64,000 bases of DNA from JADLCX01 sp964630785 (lineage in GTDB: Bacteria > Planctomycetota > Phycisphaerae > Phycisphaerales > UBA1924), in contig CAZVZG010000001.1 in NCBI GenBank assembly GCA_964630785.1, positions 1-64,000 on the forward strand, given 5' to 3'. Each line of letters opens with the position of its first letter. Position 1 is the first letter of the stretch. This document shows, in pieces, positions 29,098 through 37,700 of the stretch. Made by a program: the position numbers and the translations under genes. Below the pieces are notes generated by a model. The model was not told the origin of the DNA and ran no database searches. It saw nothing but the letters and a program-made list of their open reading frames with translations.

Positions 29098-30831
29098 CTA
29101 TTTCCGGCGCACTTCGACCTTGCCGCCCGCCACGTCCTTGATCGCGTAGCCCATGCCCGCCAGTTCATCGCGGATCGCGTCCGAGCGGGCGAAGTCCCGG
29201 GCCTTCTTCGCGGCCACGCGGTCTTCGAGCTTGGCGACGATCGCCGGGTCCGGGGACAGGCCGTCCATGAACACGCCGATGCTCGTCTGCGCGGCCGCGG
29301 GCTTGCCGAGCTCCAGGACACCCAGCACGGCGTCGACATCCTTGAAGATGTCCAGTGCTTGTCGGTCGCCCAACCTCCACAGCCGCGTGATGTCGTCGTC
29401 CGACCATGCCGGCATCCGGCTTGGATCCACCTCAATCGACAACAAGTCGTTGATCTTCGAGTTCAACACCCCCAAAGCACCGGCGACATTGAGATCATCG
29501 TTCATGCATACGGCAAAGTCATCATGGAGGTACTGCCTGGCCAACAAGAGGCTCTTTTGACCCTTGAGTGCCTCTGACCGACGAGCAATCTCGAATCTCG
29601 CCCTCCGCCACCGATCCACCATCCGCTGCGAGTCCTTGAGCCCCTGCTCGGTGAAGTTCGCGTTGGATCGGTAGTGGGTCTTGATGAGTTCGAGCCGGAT
29701 GGCCGCGGGCTCGTAGCCCTTGGCGAACAGGTCGCGCGCGGTGAAGAAGTTGCCCTTGCTCTTGGACATCTTCTCGCCCTCGACCAGGAGGAACCGTGGG
29801 TGGAACCACGTGCGGGCGAAGGCCCCGTGCCCGGCGTCGGCGCAGAACGCGCAGCTCGATTGCGCGATCTCGCACTCGTGGTGCGGGAAGATGTTGTCCT
29901 CGCCGCCCGAGTGCACGTCGATGATCGCCGGCGCGGTGGTGTGGTCGCGCAACAGGCGGTCGAACTCCGCGTCGCCCAGCAGCCTTCGCGCGCTCATCAC
30001 GGTGCACTCGATGTGCCACCCGGGGTACCCCGCGGCCTCCATCCCGCCGCCCCAGCCGGGGCTCGGCCATTTCATGATGTGGCTGGCGTCCTCCTTCCAG
30101 AGCAGGAAGTCCGCCGGGTGCTTCTTCTCCTGCTGGTTGCCCTCGCTCACGCGCCCGCCCGCGCCCGACTGCAGCGCGTCGAGCGTGTTGCCCGAGAGCC
30201 GGCCGTAGTTGGCGAAGCTCTGCACCGAGAAGTACACCGCGCGCCGCCCCGGCGTACCGGCGACGTACGCGTGCCCGCGGGCGATCAGCGCGTCGATCAC
30301 CTTCTTCATCCCCTCGATGTTCGCGCTGGCGCGGGGCATGAGGCTCGGGTCCTTGTCCGCCTCGATCGCGACTTTCAGCCCCAGCCGCTTGGCGTCGTCG
30401 ATGAACGCGTGCGCGTAATACTCGGCGATCTGGTACGGGTTGCCCGGGTCGATCCGCACGTCCGCGGGGAGCTTGCCGCTCTTCTTGTCCTCGAGCAACC
30501 GGCGTCCGGCGACGGCCATCCGGTCCTCACCGTTCTCGCCGCCCTCGGCGTCGTCGGTCATGTGGCCGACGTCGGTGATGTTCATCACGTGTGTGATCCG
30601 GCGCCCGCCCGGCGCGGCCGCGACGGCGCGGCCATCGGCGCCGGTCAGCTCGCACAGCGGGCTCTGGATCCACCGGCGCAGCACGTCGGCGGCCAGAAAC
30701 GACCGGAAGTTGCCGATGTGCGCGAAGTCGTAGACGGTCGGCCCGCACGAGTAGAACGTGACGTGCGCGGGGTCGCGGGGGGCCAGGGGCTCGACGGCAC
30801 GGGAGAGCGTGTTGTACAGGCGGAGGGGCAT
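29098..30831 (-). CDS. cysS: Cysteinyl-tRNA synthetase
   Basis: Charges tRNA-Cys in the cytosol. The 577-residue class I synthetase has FYSCGPTVYDFAHIGN (zinc Cys29 and the HIGH-type HIGN at 38-41), WHIECTVMS, HHECEIAQS zinc ligands and KMSKSKGNFF near residue 355. It is longer than the 461 residues of E. coli because of insertions in the connective region (GGENGEDRMAVAGRRLLEDKK and QSGAGGRVSEGNQQEKK). Codons for about residues 400-470 are markedly less GC-rich than the rest. A TACCAT box lies eight bases before the ATG, divergent from the Uma2 gene. Confidence 0.96.
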   Translation of the reverse strand: MPLRLYNTLSRAVEPLAPRDPAHVTFYSCGPTVYDFAHIGNFRSFLAADVLRRWIQSPLCELTGADGRAVAAAPGGRRITHVMNITDVGHMTDDAEGGENGEDRMAVAGRRLLEDKKSGKLPADVRIDPGNPYQIAEYYAHAFIDDAKRLGLKVAIEADKDPSLMPRASANIEGMKKVIDALIARGHAYVAGTPGRRAVYFSVQSFANYGRLSGNTLDALQSGAGGRVSEGNQQEKKHPADFLLWKEDASHIMKWPSPGWGGGMEAAGYPGWHIECTVMSARRLLGDAEFDRLLRDHTTAPAIIDVHSGGEDNIFPHHECEIAQSSCAFCADAGHGAFARTWFHPRFLLVEGEKMSKSKGNFFTARDLFAKGYEPAAIRLELIKTHYRSNANFTEQGLKDSQRMVDRWRRARFEIARRSEALKGQKSLLLARQYLHDDFAVCMNDDLNVAGALGVLNSKINDLLSIEVDPSRMPAWSDDDITRLWRLGDRQALDIFKDVDAVLGVLELGKPAAAQTSIGVFMDGLSPDPAIVAKLEDRVAAKKARDFARSDAIRDELAGMGYAIKDVAGGKVEVRRK

Positions 30832-30839
30832 GGGGAACG

Positions 30840-30845
30840 ATGGTA
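30840..30845 (-). promoter_or_regulatory. Leaderless-type -10 box TACCAT for cysS
   Basis: TACCAT on the minus strand, eight bases before ATG 30831; no Shine-Dalgarno sequence in between. Confidence 0.5.
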
Positions 30846-30876
30846 CGGAGGGCCGGGCAACCGCGCGGATCGGTGA

Positions 30877-30882
30877 TAAACT
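30877..30882 (+). promoter_or_regulatory. Leaderless-type -10 box TAAACT for the Uma2 gene
   Basis: TAAACT with a TGA immediately before it (extended -10 like), seven bases before ATG 30890. It stands back to back with the cysS box in the 58-base divergent gap. Confidence 0.5.
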
Positions 30883-30889
30883 TGGCGTG

Positions 30890-31462
30890 ATGTCCGCCGC
30901 AACGCGATTTCCAGTCGAACTGGGCTACGCCGGCCTGACCATGACCGCCGACGAATACCTTGCGCTGGGCGAGACGCCCGAGCGGTACGAACTGATCCAC
31001 GGGGTCGTCGTCATGACGCCAAGCCCCGGGGCCAAGCACGGCACCATCGCCGCCGAGATCATTCGACAACTCGGAAACTTCGGCGTGCGGCCGTTTGGGG
31101 AGACCGACGTGCCGATCTCCGCCAGCACCGTTTATCAACCCGACGTGTGCGCCTACCGCGCGGGCCGTTTGCGAGGCCGCGCCAACCGCCTCCCCCCCGC
31201 CCCCGACCTCGTCGTCGAGATCACCTCCCCCTCCAGCAAGGCCCTCGACCTCATCACCAAGCGGGCCGATTACGAGCGTTCCGGCGTCGGCGAGTACTGG
31301 GTCGTCGATCCCGACACGCTCATCTTCCGCTGCTGGCGCCGCGACGGCGCGGCCATGGCCGAGTTTCCCTTCGACCCAACCGCCGACACCCTTCCCTCGC
31401 GCGCGTTCCCCGGTTTCTCGCTCGACCTGCGGGCCCTGCGGGCGCTCTTCGACGAAGGCTGA
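30890..31462 (+). CDS. Uma2-family (DUF820) PD-(D/E)XK nuclease-like protein
   Basis: A 190-residue protein of the Uma2 family, abundant in cyanobacteria and planctomycetes. It has MTADEYLALGETPERYELIHG at the start, the acidic positions in YQPDVCAYR and PDLVVEITSPSS that form the nuclease-like core, and the family ending GVGEYWVVDPDTLIF. The lysine of the canonical PD-(D/E)XK triad is not obvious, as in many Uma2 members. The biological role is unknown; some members are thought to be mobile-element related. No transposase gene is adjacent. Confidence 0.88.
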   Translation: MSAATRFPVELGYAGLTMTADEYLALGETPERYELIHGVVVMTPSPGAKHGTIAAEIIRQLGNFGVRPFGETDVPISASTVYQPDVCAYRAGRLRGRANRLPPAPDLVVEITSPSSKALDLITKRADYERSGVGEYWVVDPDTLIFRCWRRDGAAMAEFPFDPTADTLPSRAFPGFSLDLRALRALFDEG

Positions 31463-31493
31463 ACCGGCCGCGCCTCGCGCCCCTCAACTCATC

Positions 31494-32357
31494 ATGCTCG
31501 TCGGCATCTCCATCGGCGTCACGCTCGTTCTCGTCGGCGTCGCGCTGTTGACGATCAATCTGCTCCGGCGGCGACGAGCCCTCCGCCTCGCCGACAGCCA
31601 GATCCAGCAAGAGGTCGTCGAGCACCTCGCCCGCACGTTCCCCACGCTGAGCGTGGCCGAGAACGCACCCGGGGTCATCAGGCTCCGCAACGCCTCCGGC
31701 GCCGAGGCGACGATGCACATGGACAACCTGATCCCCGCCGTCCGCGCCAGCCGCGGCCGGCCGGGCGACCGCGCCCGCATCTACCAGGAGTTCATCAACC
31801 CCCTGGCCCGCTACGCCGGGGTCGCCGAAGTGCGGCCGCTCTCGTCGCAGACCGAGCGCATCATGCCGCGGCTGGTGCACCGCGATTACATCGAGAGCAT
31901 GTCCGGCTCGGGCCCGATCCACAAACGGCTCGGAGAGACGCCCCTGCACGTCGCGTACGTGCTGGACGAGGGCTCGTCGGTCCGCTTCCTCGTCGAGAGC
32001 GACCTGAGCGAACTGGGCATCGACGTCGAGCGGCTCGACGAGTTGGCGATGACCAACTTCCGGCCGCGACTGCCCGAGAAGGCCTTCCGCGACATCATGG
32101 ACCGGTCGGGCAAGGCGACCATCATTTCCGAGGGCGACAGTTACGACGCCACGCGGCTGTTGCTGATCCTCGAACGGCTCGCGCCCGGTCGCGTGGTCGC
32201 GGCGGCCGTGCCCGACCGCGACACGCTGGTGGTGGTGCCCGACCCCGGAGAGGAGGCGTGGCCCACGCTCGAACGGGTCGCCGCGACGCCGAGGTCCAGC
32301 CGCGTCATGCTCCCGCGGCCGCTCCGGCTGACGAGCCTGGGCATCGAGGTGCGTTAG
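31494..32357 (+). CDS. DUF1444-family protein (YtpQ-like) with N-terminal membrane helix
   Basis: A 287-residue protein. Residues 2-24 form one membrane helix (GISIGVTLVLVGVALLTINL) followed by RRRR, so the bulk is probably cytoplasmic. The middle part, PLHVAYVLDEGSSVRFLVES with a following LDELAMTNFRPRL, matches the DUF1444 pattern known from Bacillus YtpQ; the function of the family is not established. The membrane anchor is not a feature I associate with YtpQ. It starts 31 bases after the Uma2 gene and has no clear Shine-Dalgarno sequence, so it may be co-transcribed. Confidence 0.7.
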   Translation: MLVGISIGVTLVLVGVALLTINLLRRRRALRLADSQIQQEVVEHLARTFPTLSVAENAPGVIRLRNASGAEATMHMDNLIPAVRASRGRPGDRARIYQEFINPLARYAGVAEVRPLSSQTERIMPRLVHRDYIESMSGSGPIHKRLGETPLHVAYVLDEGSSVRFLVESDLSELGIDVERLDELAMTNFRPRLPEKAFRDIMDRSGKATIISEGDSYDATRLLLILERLAPGRVVAAAVPDRDTLVVVPDPGEEAWPTLERVAATPRSSRVMLPRPLRLTSLGIEVR

Positions 32358-32377
32358 CGACCTTCCCGGATCGCGCT

Positions 32378-33796
32378 CTATTTCGACGCCACGCGCTCGT
32401 CGGTCCTGGACTCGATGGCGATGTCGGACCGGTGCTCGGCGGGCTCATCTCGCCGCACTAGGACGCGCACGAGCACCACGCGCGTCGGCGTGGCCTCCAT
32501 CACGGTCACGATGATCCGCGAGCCGTCGGGACCGGCCTGCTCGAAGCTCTCGTTCTGCGCGGGGATGCGCCCCATCGTGCTCAGCACGTAGCCGCCCAGC
32601 GTGTCGTACTCGTCGCTCTCGGGCAGCTCCACCCCCAGCGGCTCGATCGCCTTGTTCACGTCGCCGATGTACGCACGGGCGTCGATCTCCGCCATCGACT
32701 CGCCGACGTTGACCTCGATCCGCGGCGGCTCGTCCTCGGCCTTCTCGTATTCGTCCTGGATCTCGCCGAAGACCTCCTCGACGATGTCCTCCAGCGAGAC
32801 GATGCCCGCGGTACCGCCGTATTCGTCGGCCACGATCGCGACGTGCACCTTCTTCTCGACGAACTCCTCGGCCAGCGCGCGGATGGTCTTGCTCTCGGGC
32901 ACGAGCATCGCCGGGCGCAGAATCGCGCGGAGGTCGAACCCGCCCGCTCGCACGTTGCTTCCTCCAACACCCCCACTACCCGCTCCCCGCCCCTCGCCCG
33001 CCAGCCAGCGCAGCAGGTCCTTCACATAGAAAAACCCGACGATGTCGTCCAGGCTGCCCCGGAACACCGGCACGCGCGAGTGCCGCGCCTTGCGGACAAA
33101 CGCCGTCACCTCGCCGAGGTTGTCGGTCAGCTCCATCGCCTCGATCTCGTTCCGCGGCGTCATGATCTGCTCGACGGTGCGGCTCTTGAAGTCCACCACC
33201 GCCTCGATCATCCGGCGTTCCGCCTCGTCGATCTGGCCCTCGCGTTCGCCCTCCTCGACCACGTCGAGCAGCTCCTGCTCCAGCGATTCGCCCTTGTTCT
33301 GCGGCCGGCTGCCGGTGAAGAGTCGCACCAGCAAGTCCATCGCGTGGCCCACCGGCGCCAGCGGACGCTGGGCCAGGTACGCAGCCCGCACGATGCCCGA
33401 AAAGCGGTACACCAGCCGCTCGCCCAGGTCGCGCGAGAGGCTCTCGGCGATCGCGACATTGAACACCCACACCGCCACCGCCGAGCCGAACACGACCAGC
33501 GCCGCGTCCAGCACGCGCACGCCCACCGCGCCCCGGACCGACGAGACCAGCAACACCGCGGCCGCGACCGTGGCGAGCGTGAAGAAGATCCGTACCATCG
33601 CCATGGCGCGGGCGTGACCGCGAACGTCCTTGACGATCGCTTCGATACGTCGGCGCACGCCGCGCCCGGCCCGCCGCGATTCCGCCAGCTCTTCCAGCGA
33701 CGAACGCGACAGGTCCACCAGGCACAGGTGCAGCGCGCTGAACAACGACGCCACCACCAGGCACGCGCCCAGCATGGACAGGGCCAGCGGGTCCAT
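32378..33796 (-). CDS. CBS-domain transporter-associated membrane protein (CorC/YbeX, CNNM-like)
   Basis: A 472-residue inner-membrane protein: an N-terminal DUF21-like region with about three helices (8-28, 72-88, 98-118), a CBS pair (about 212-360, with QIMTPRNEIEAMEL and IVADEYGGTAGIVSLEDI) and a C-terminal CorC_HlyC domain. Relatives take part in magnesium and cobalt efflux or ribosome-linked processes. A Gly-rich insertion sits between the two CBS motifs. Its ATG overlaps the ybeY stop by one base (TGATG), the conserved ybeY-ybeX order of many bacteria, which supports the assignment as YbeX. Confidence 0.87.
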   Translation of the reverse strand: MDPLALSMLGACLVVASLFSALHLCLVDLSRSSLEELAESRRAGRGVRRRIEAIVKDVRGHARAMAMVRIFFTLATVAAAVLLVSSVRGAVGVRVLDAALVVFGSAVAVWVFNVAIAESLSRDLGERLVYRFSGIVRAAYLAQRPLAPVGHAMDLLVRLFTGSRPQNKGESLEQELLDVVEEGEREGQIDEAERRMIEAVVDFKSRTVEQIMTPRNEIEAMELTDNLGEVTAFVRKARHSRVPVFRGSLDDIVGFFYVKDLLRWLAGEGRGAGSGGVGGSNVRAGGFDLRAILRPAMLVPESKTIRALAEEFVEKKVHVAIVADEYGGTAGIVSLEDIVEEVFGEIQDEYEKAEDEPPRIEVNVGESMAEIDARAYIGDVNKAIEPLGVELPESDEYDTLGGYVLSTMGRIPAQNESFEQAGPDGSRIIVTVMEATPTRVVLVRVLVRRDEPAEHRSDIAIESRTDERVASK

Positions 33797-34356
33797 CAGG
33801 CCGCTCCCTCCCGACCCCCGCACTCACCGCTCACCGGCGCGCCGAACACGCGCCCCGCGCCGATCGACCCGAGCAGCTCATCCTCGCGGGCGTGCATGCG
33901 CGCGTACGCCGCCTCGTCGTGGTCGTCCTCGCCCAGGCAGTGCATCACGCCGTGCACGATGTACAGGACCAGTTCCTGCTCCAGCGAGTGCCCGCGCTCG
34001 CCCGCCTGACGGCGCGCTTCGTCCACGCAGGCGTGGATGTCCACGTCCATCCGCGTGGGCGATTCCCGGGCCTCGTCCGGACCTCGCAAGTCAAAGGTCA
34101 GCACGTCGGTCGTTCCGTCCACACCCGCGAACCGACGGTGGGCCACAGACATCCCCGTGTCGTCTTCCAGCCGAACCCGAACCTCGCCCGAAAGGCCCAA
34201 GCGTGCCGCCGCGGCCGCCGCCCACTCGGAAACCCGGTTCAGGACCGGCGAAGGCACCAACTGCCGCGGATCGACGACATCGATCACCGCCACCGACGCC
34301 ACGCCCACACGGTTCGTGCGCGAGCAGGACACCTTGGCTGGCCAATCGTCATCCAT
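33796..34356 (-). CDS. ybeY: Endoribonuclease YbeY (16S rRNA maturation)
   Basis: A 186-residue zinc-dependent endoribonuclease involved in 16S rRNA 3' processing and ribosome quality control. The zinc motif HGVMHCLGEDDH at about residues 135-146 fits HxxxHxxxxxH, and GTTDVLTFDL is the conserved central segment. ATG 34356 is supported by GGGGGA upstream; the longer frame is unlikely. It is coupled to the downstream ybeX-type gene and divergent from leuS across a 359-base regulatory gap. Confidence 0.92.
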   Translation of the reverse strand: MDDDWPAKVSCSRTNRVGVASVAVIDVVDPRQLVPSPVLNRVSEWAAAAAARLGLSGEVRVRLEDDTGMSVAHRRFAGVDGTTDVLTFDLRGPDEARESPTRMDVDIHACVDEARRQAGERGHSLEQELVLYIVHGVMHCLGEDDHDEAAYARMHAREDELLGSIGAGRVFGAPVSGECGGREGAA

Positions 34357-34516
34357 CGCTCGTCCCCCCGTCCCTCTCAACCTCCCCGTTGCCCGCGCTC
34401 GGAACCCCTCGGACACCATCAAGTATATCGATGCACAGGCTAAACCGGTAGGCAAAAGCCTGTTTGTTCGGATTCAGGTTGGTTTGGCGGCCCCGCGAGC
34501 CGCGAACATCCCCTTA

Positions 34517-34545
34517 TTGGCTGTCGTCGAGTGGTCCGATACACT
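34517..34545 (+). promoter_or_regulatory. Candidate promoter of the leuS leader
   Basis: TTGGCT (34517-34522) and TACACT (34540-34545) are 17 bases apart, each with four of six consensus matches. TACACT also ends six bases before the ATG of the leader ORF, so transcription would start at or next to that ATG. Confidence 0.5.
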
Positions 34546-34551
34546 CCGAGT

Positions 34552-34608
34552 ATGCGTCCGGCAACCGCGAACGTTCGCCCTTGTCCGCTGCTTCTCGCCT
34601 TGCCTTAG
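34552..34608 (+). CDS. Leucine-rich leader peptide upstream of leuS
   Basis: An 18-codon ORF reading MRPATANVRPCPLLLALP, with four leucine codons (CTG, CTT, CTC, TTG) among codons 13-17. It lies between a candidate promoter and an intrinsic terminator, all upstream of leucyl-tRNA synthetase. This is the layout of amino-acid biosynthetic and synthetase attenuators, where ribosome stalling at scarce-tRNA codons prevents termination. It has no Shine-Dalgarno sequence and would be translated leaderless. The assignment rests on position and composition; a chance ORF cannot be excluded. Confidence 0.55.
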   Translation: MRPATANVRPCPLLLALP

Positions 34609-34644
34609 TCACGCGCGGGCCGGGAACTTGTTTGTTCGCTCCTC

Positions 34645-34678
34645 AGGCCCCACCTGAACAGGGGCCTAGTTTGTTTTT
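34645..34678 (+). terminator. Attenuator-type intrinsic terminator upstream of leuS
   Basis: AGGCCCC (34645-34651) pairs with GGGGCCT (34661-34667) over a nine-base loop, followed by AGTTTGTTTTT. No other plus-strand gene lies upstream, so its only apparent role is to stop the leader transcript before leuS. GGGCC at 34617-34621 could pair with 34646-34650 as a short antiterminator. Confidence 0.7.
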
Positions 34679-34715
34679 GATGGGCGCGGTGCCGCGCACG
34701 TCCGCCGAGTCACCC

Positions 34716-37700
34716 ATGACCACGCCTCAACGCCCCACACCCACCCCAGCTCCCGCCCCTCCCGCTCACTCAGCCGCGGCCAAGCCCGGCCCGACCGACG
34801 ACGCGCCGCCGTTCCGGTACACCGCCGACCTCGCGGACCGGATCGAGCAACGTTGGCAGGCGTGCTGGGAGCAGCGGGGCACGTTCATCACGCCCAATCC
34901 CGGCGACCCGGCGTTCGACGCCTCCAAGCCCAAGTTCTACTGCCTGGACATGTTCCCCTATCCATCGGGCGCGGGCCTGCACGTCGGCCACCCCGAGGGC
35001 TATACCGCCAGCGACATCGTCTCGCGCTTCATGCGGATGAAGGGGTACAACGTCCTGCACCCGATGGGCTGGGACGCTTTCGGCCTGCCGGCCGAGCAGT
35101 ACGCGATCCAGACCGGCATCCACCCGGCGATCACCACGCGCAAGGCCATCGAGAACTTCCGCCGCCAGCTCAAGCGGTTCGGATTCAGCTACGACTGGTC
35201 CCGCGAGGTCGGCACGATCGACCCGGACTATTACAAGTGGACGCAGTGGATCTTCCTTCGCGCGTACAACGCGTGGTTCGACCCCGACGCGCCCAACGGC
35301 GCGGGCACGCGCGGACGAGCCCGGCCCATCGGCGAACTGATCGCCGAGCTGGAGTCGGGCGACCTGCGCGTCGGGCCCGGCGGCGGGCTGGTGCACATCG
35401 GCATCGCGTCGACCAACCCGATCCTCGGCGGCGAGCCCGTGGGCACGTCGCGCTGGCACGAGCTCACGCCCGAGCAACAGCGGGCCGTCATCGACGATCA
35501 GCGCCTGGCCTACCTGGGCGAGACCACCGTCAACTGGTGCCCCGCGCTGGGCACCGTGCTGGCCAACGACGAGGTCATCGACGGCAAGAGCGAGCGCGGC
35601 GGCCACCCCGTGCTGCGAAAGCCGCTCCGGCAGTGGATGTTCCGCATCACCGCGTACGCCCAGCGCCTGCTCGATGATTTAGCGCTCATCGACTGGCCCG
35701 AATCGACCAAGACCATGCAGAGCGAGTGGATCGGCCGCAGCGAGGGCGCGGAGATCGACTTCCCGATCGTCGATCCCAGGGAGCAGAGTCCGACGCTCCG
35801 CGTCTTCACCACGCGCCCGGACACGATCTTCGGCGCCACCTACATGGTCGTCGCGCCCGAGCACTGGCTGGTCGAAGAAGCGATCAAGCGCCCCGCGTCG
35901 GAGACCGATCTCGGCGCGCTCACGGCCTACGTCCGCGACGCCCGCAACAAGGCCGAGGTCGACCGCATGGCCGACACCAAGGAGAAGACCGGCGTCTTCA
36001 CCGGGGTGTACTGCATCAACCCGGCCAACGGCCAGCGCATCCCGGTCTGGACGGCCGACTACGTGCTCATGGGCTACGGGCACGGCGCGATCATGGCCGT
36101 GCCAGCCCACGACGAACGCGACTTTGCGTTCGCCACGAGGTTCGGCCTGCCCATCGTGGACGTGGTGTACCCGCGCACGATGGCCGCGATGGCGTACTTC
36201 GCCGAGCACGCCCCGGCCGAGTCGCGCCAGGATGGCACCTGGGCCCGCACCGTGGCCGACTTCCTCGGACTGGTCACCACCGCCAATGGCGAGCCCTCGT
36301 TCTTCGCCGAAGTTCTGGAAGCCGTGCGCGAGCGCCGCGCCACGCCCGCTGAGGCGGCCGCGGGCATCAACTTGGACGAGTTGCCCCCCGGCACTCCCCG
36401 CGGCTCGATCGCCGGCGGCTGGGTCGCCGCCGTCAACGAGCAGTTCTCCTCGTTCGCGGAGATGGCCGACGCATTCGCCGGCGCAAACCTGTTCGCCCGC
36501 AAATGGAACGCCGCGTTCGCGGGCAACGGCTTCGCCGTCAACAGCGCCAACAGCGAGGTCTCCCTCAACGGGATGCCCACCGCGCAGGCCAAGGCCGCGA
36601 TCACCGACTGGCTCGTCAAGACAGGCCAGGGCAACCGCAAAGTCAACTTCCGCCTGCGCGACTGGGCCTTCAGCCGGCAGAGGTACTGGGGCGAGCCGTT
36701 CCCGATCGTCTACGACGATCAGGGCCGCCACTACCCCGTGAGCGAGAACGCCCTGCCCGTCGAACTGCCCGAGTTGGCCGATTACTCGCCGGTGGAGAGC
36801 GACGATCCGCGGCCGCTGCTGGCCAAGGCCGCCTCGTGGATCCACACCACCGCCGAGCAGGCGGGCGTGGCCTCGGACGTGCTGCCGCCGCAGACGCCGG
36901 TGCGGCGCGAGGCCAACACCATGCCGGGCTCGGCGGGCTCGTCGTGGTACTTTCTGCGCTACTGCGATCCGAAGAACCGCGAGCGGTTCATCTCGCGCGA
37001 GGCCGACGCCTATTGGATGGGCGGCGTGCCCCCCACCCACCCCTCCGCGCCGGAGATGTCGGCCGCGGACGCCTTCGCCTCGGTGCGACTGCGCGGCGGG
37101 GCCTCCGGCGCCGACGCGCCCGACCGGACCGACCGCCCGACACCTCCTCCCGCACCCGGTCCACGCAGCGCGGGCGTCGATCTCTACATCGGCGGCTCGG
37201 AGCACGCCGTCGGCCACCTGCTGTACTCGCGGTTCTGGCAGAAGGTGCTCTTCGACCTGGGCGAGGTGTGCACGCCCGAGCCGTTCGGGCGGCTGTTCCA
37301 CCAGGGGATGATCACGAGCTTCGCGTACCAGCGCCCGGACAAGACCTTGGCTCCGTGCGACACGGTGGACGAGCCGCGCGAGGGCGAGTACGTCGAGCGC
37401 GGCACGGGGACGCGCCTGACCCAGATCGTCGCCAAGATGTCCAAGAGTCTCAAGAACGTCGTCAACCCCGACGACATCATCGCCCAGTTCGGCGCCGACA
37501 CCTTCCGCGTGTACGAGATGTACATGGGCCCGCTCGCCGCGAGCAAGCCGTGGAACACCAAGGACGCCGTCGGCATCTTTCGTTTCCTGCAGCGCGTGTG
37601 GCGGCTGGCGGTGGACGAGCAGACCGGCGACCTCCGGCTTGTCGAGCAACCCAAGCCCGAGATCGAGCGGCAACTGCACCGCGCCGTGGCTAAGGTCGAG

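Noticed and set aside
34357..34715. A T-box riboswitch for leuS
   Set aside because: I find no T-box consensus or specifier loop; the leader ORF with Leu codons explains the layout better.
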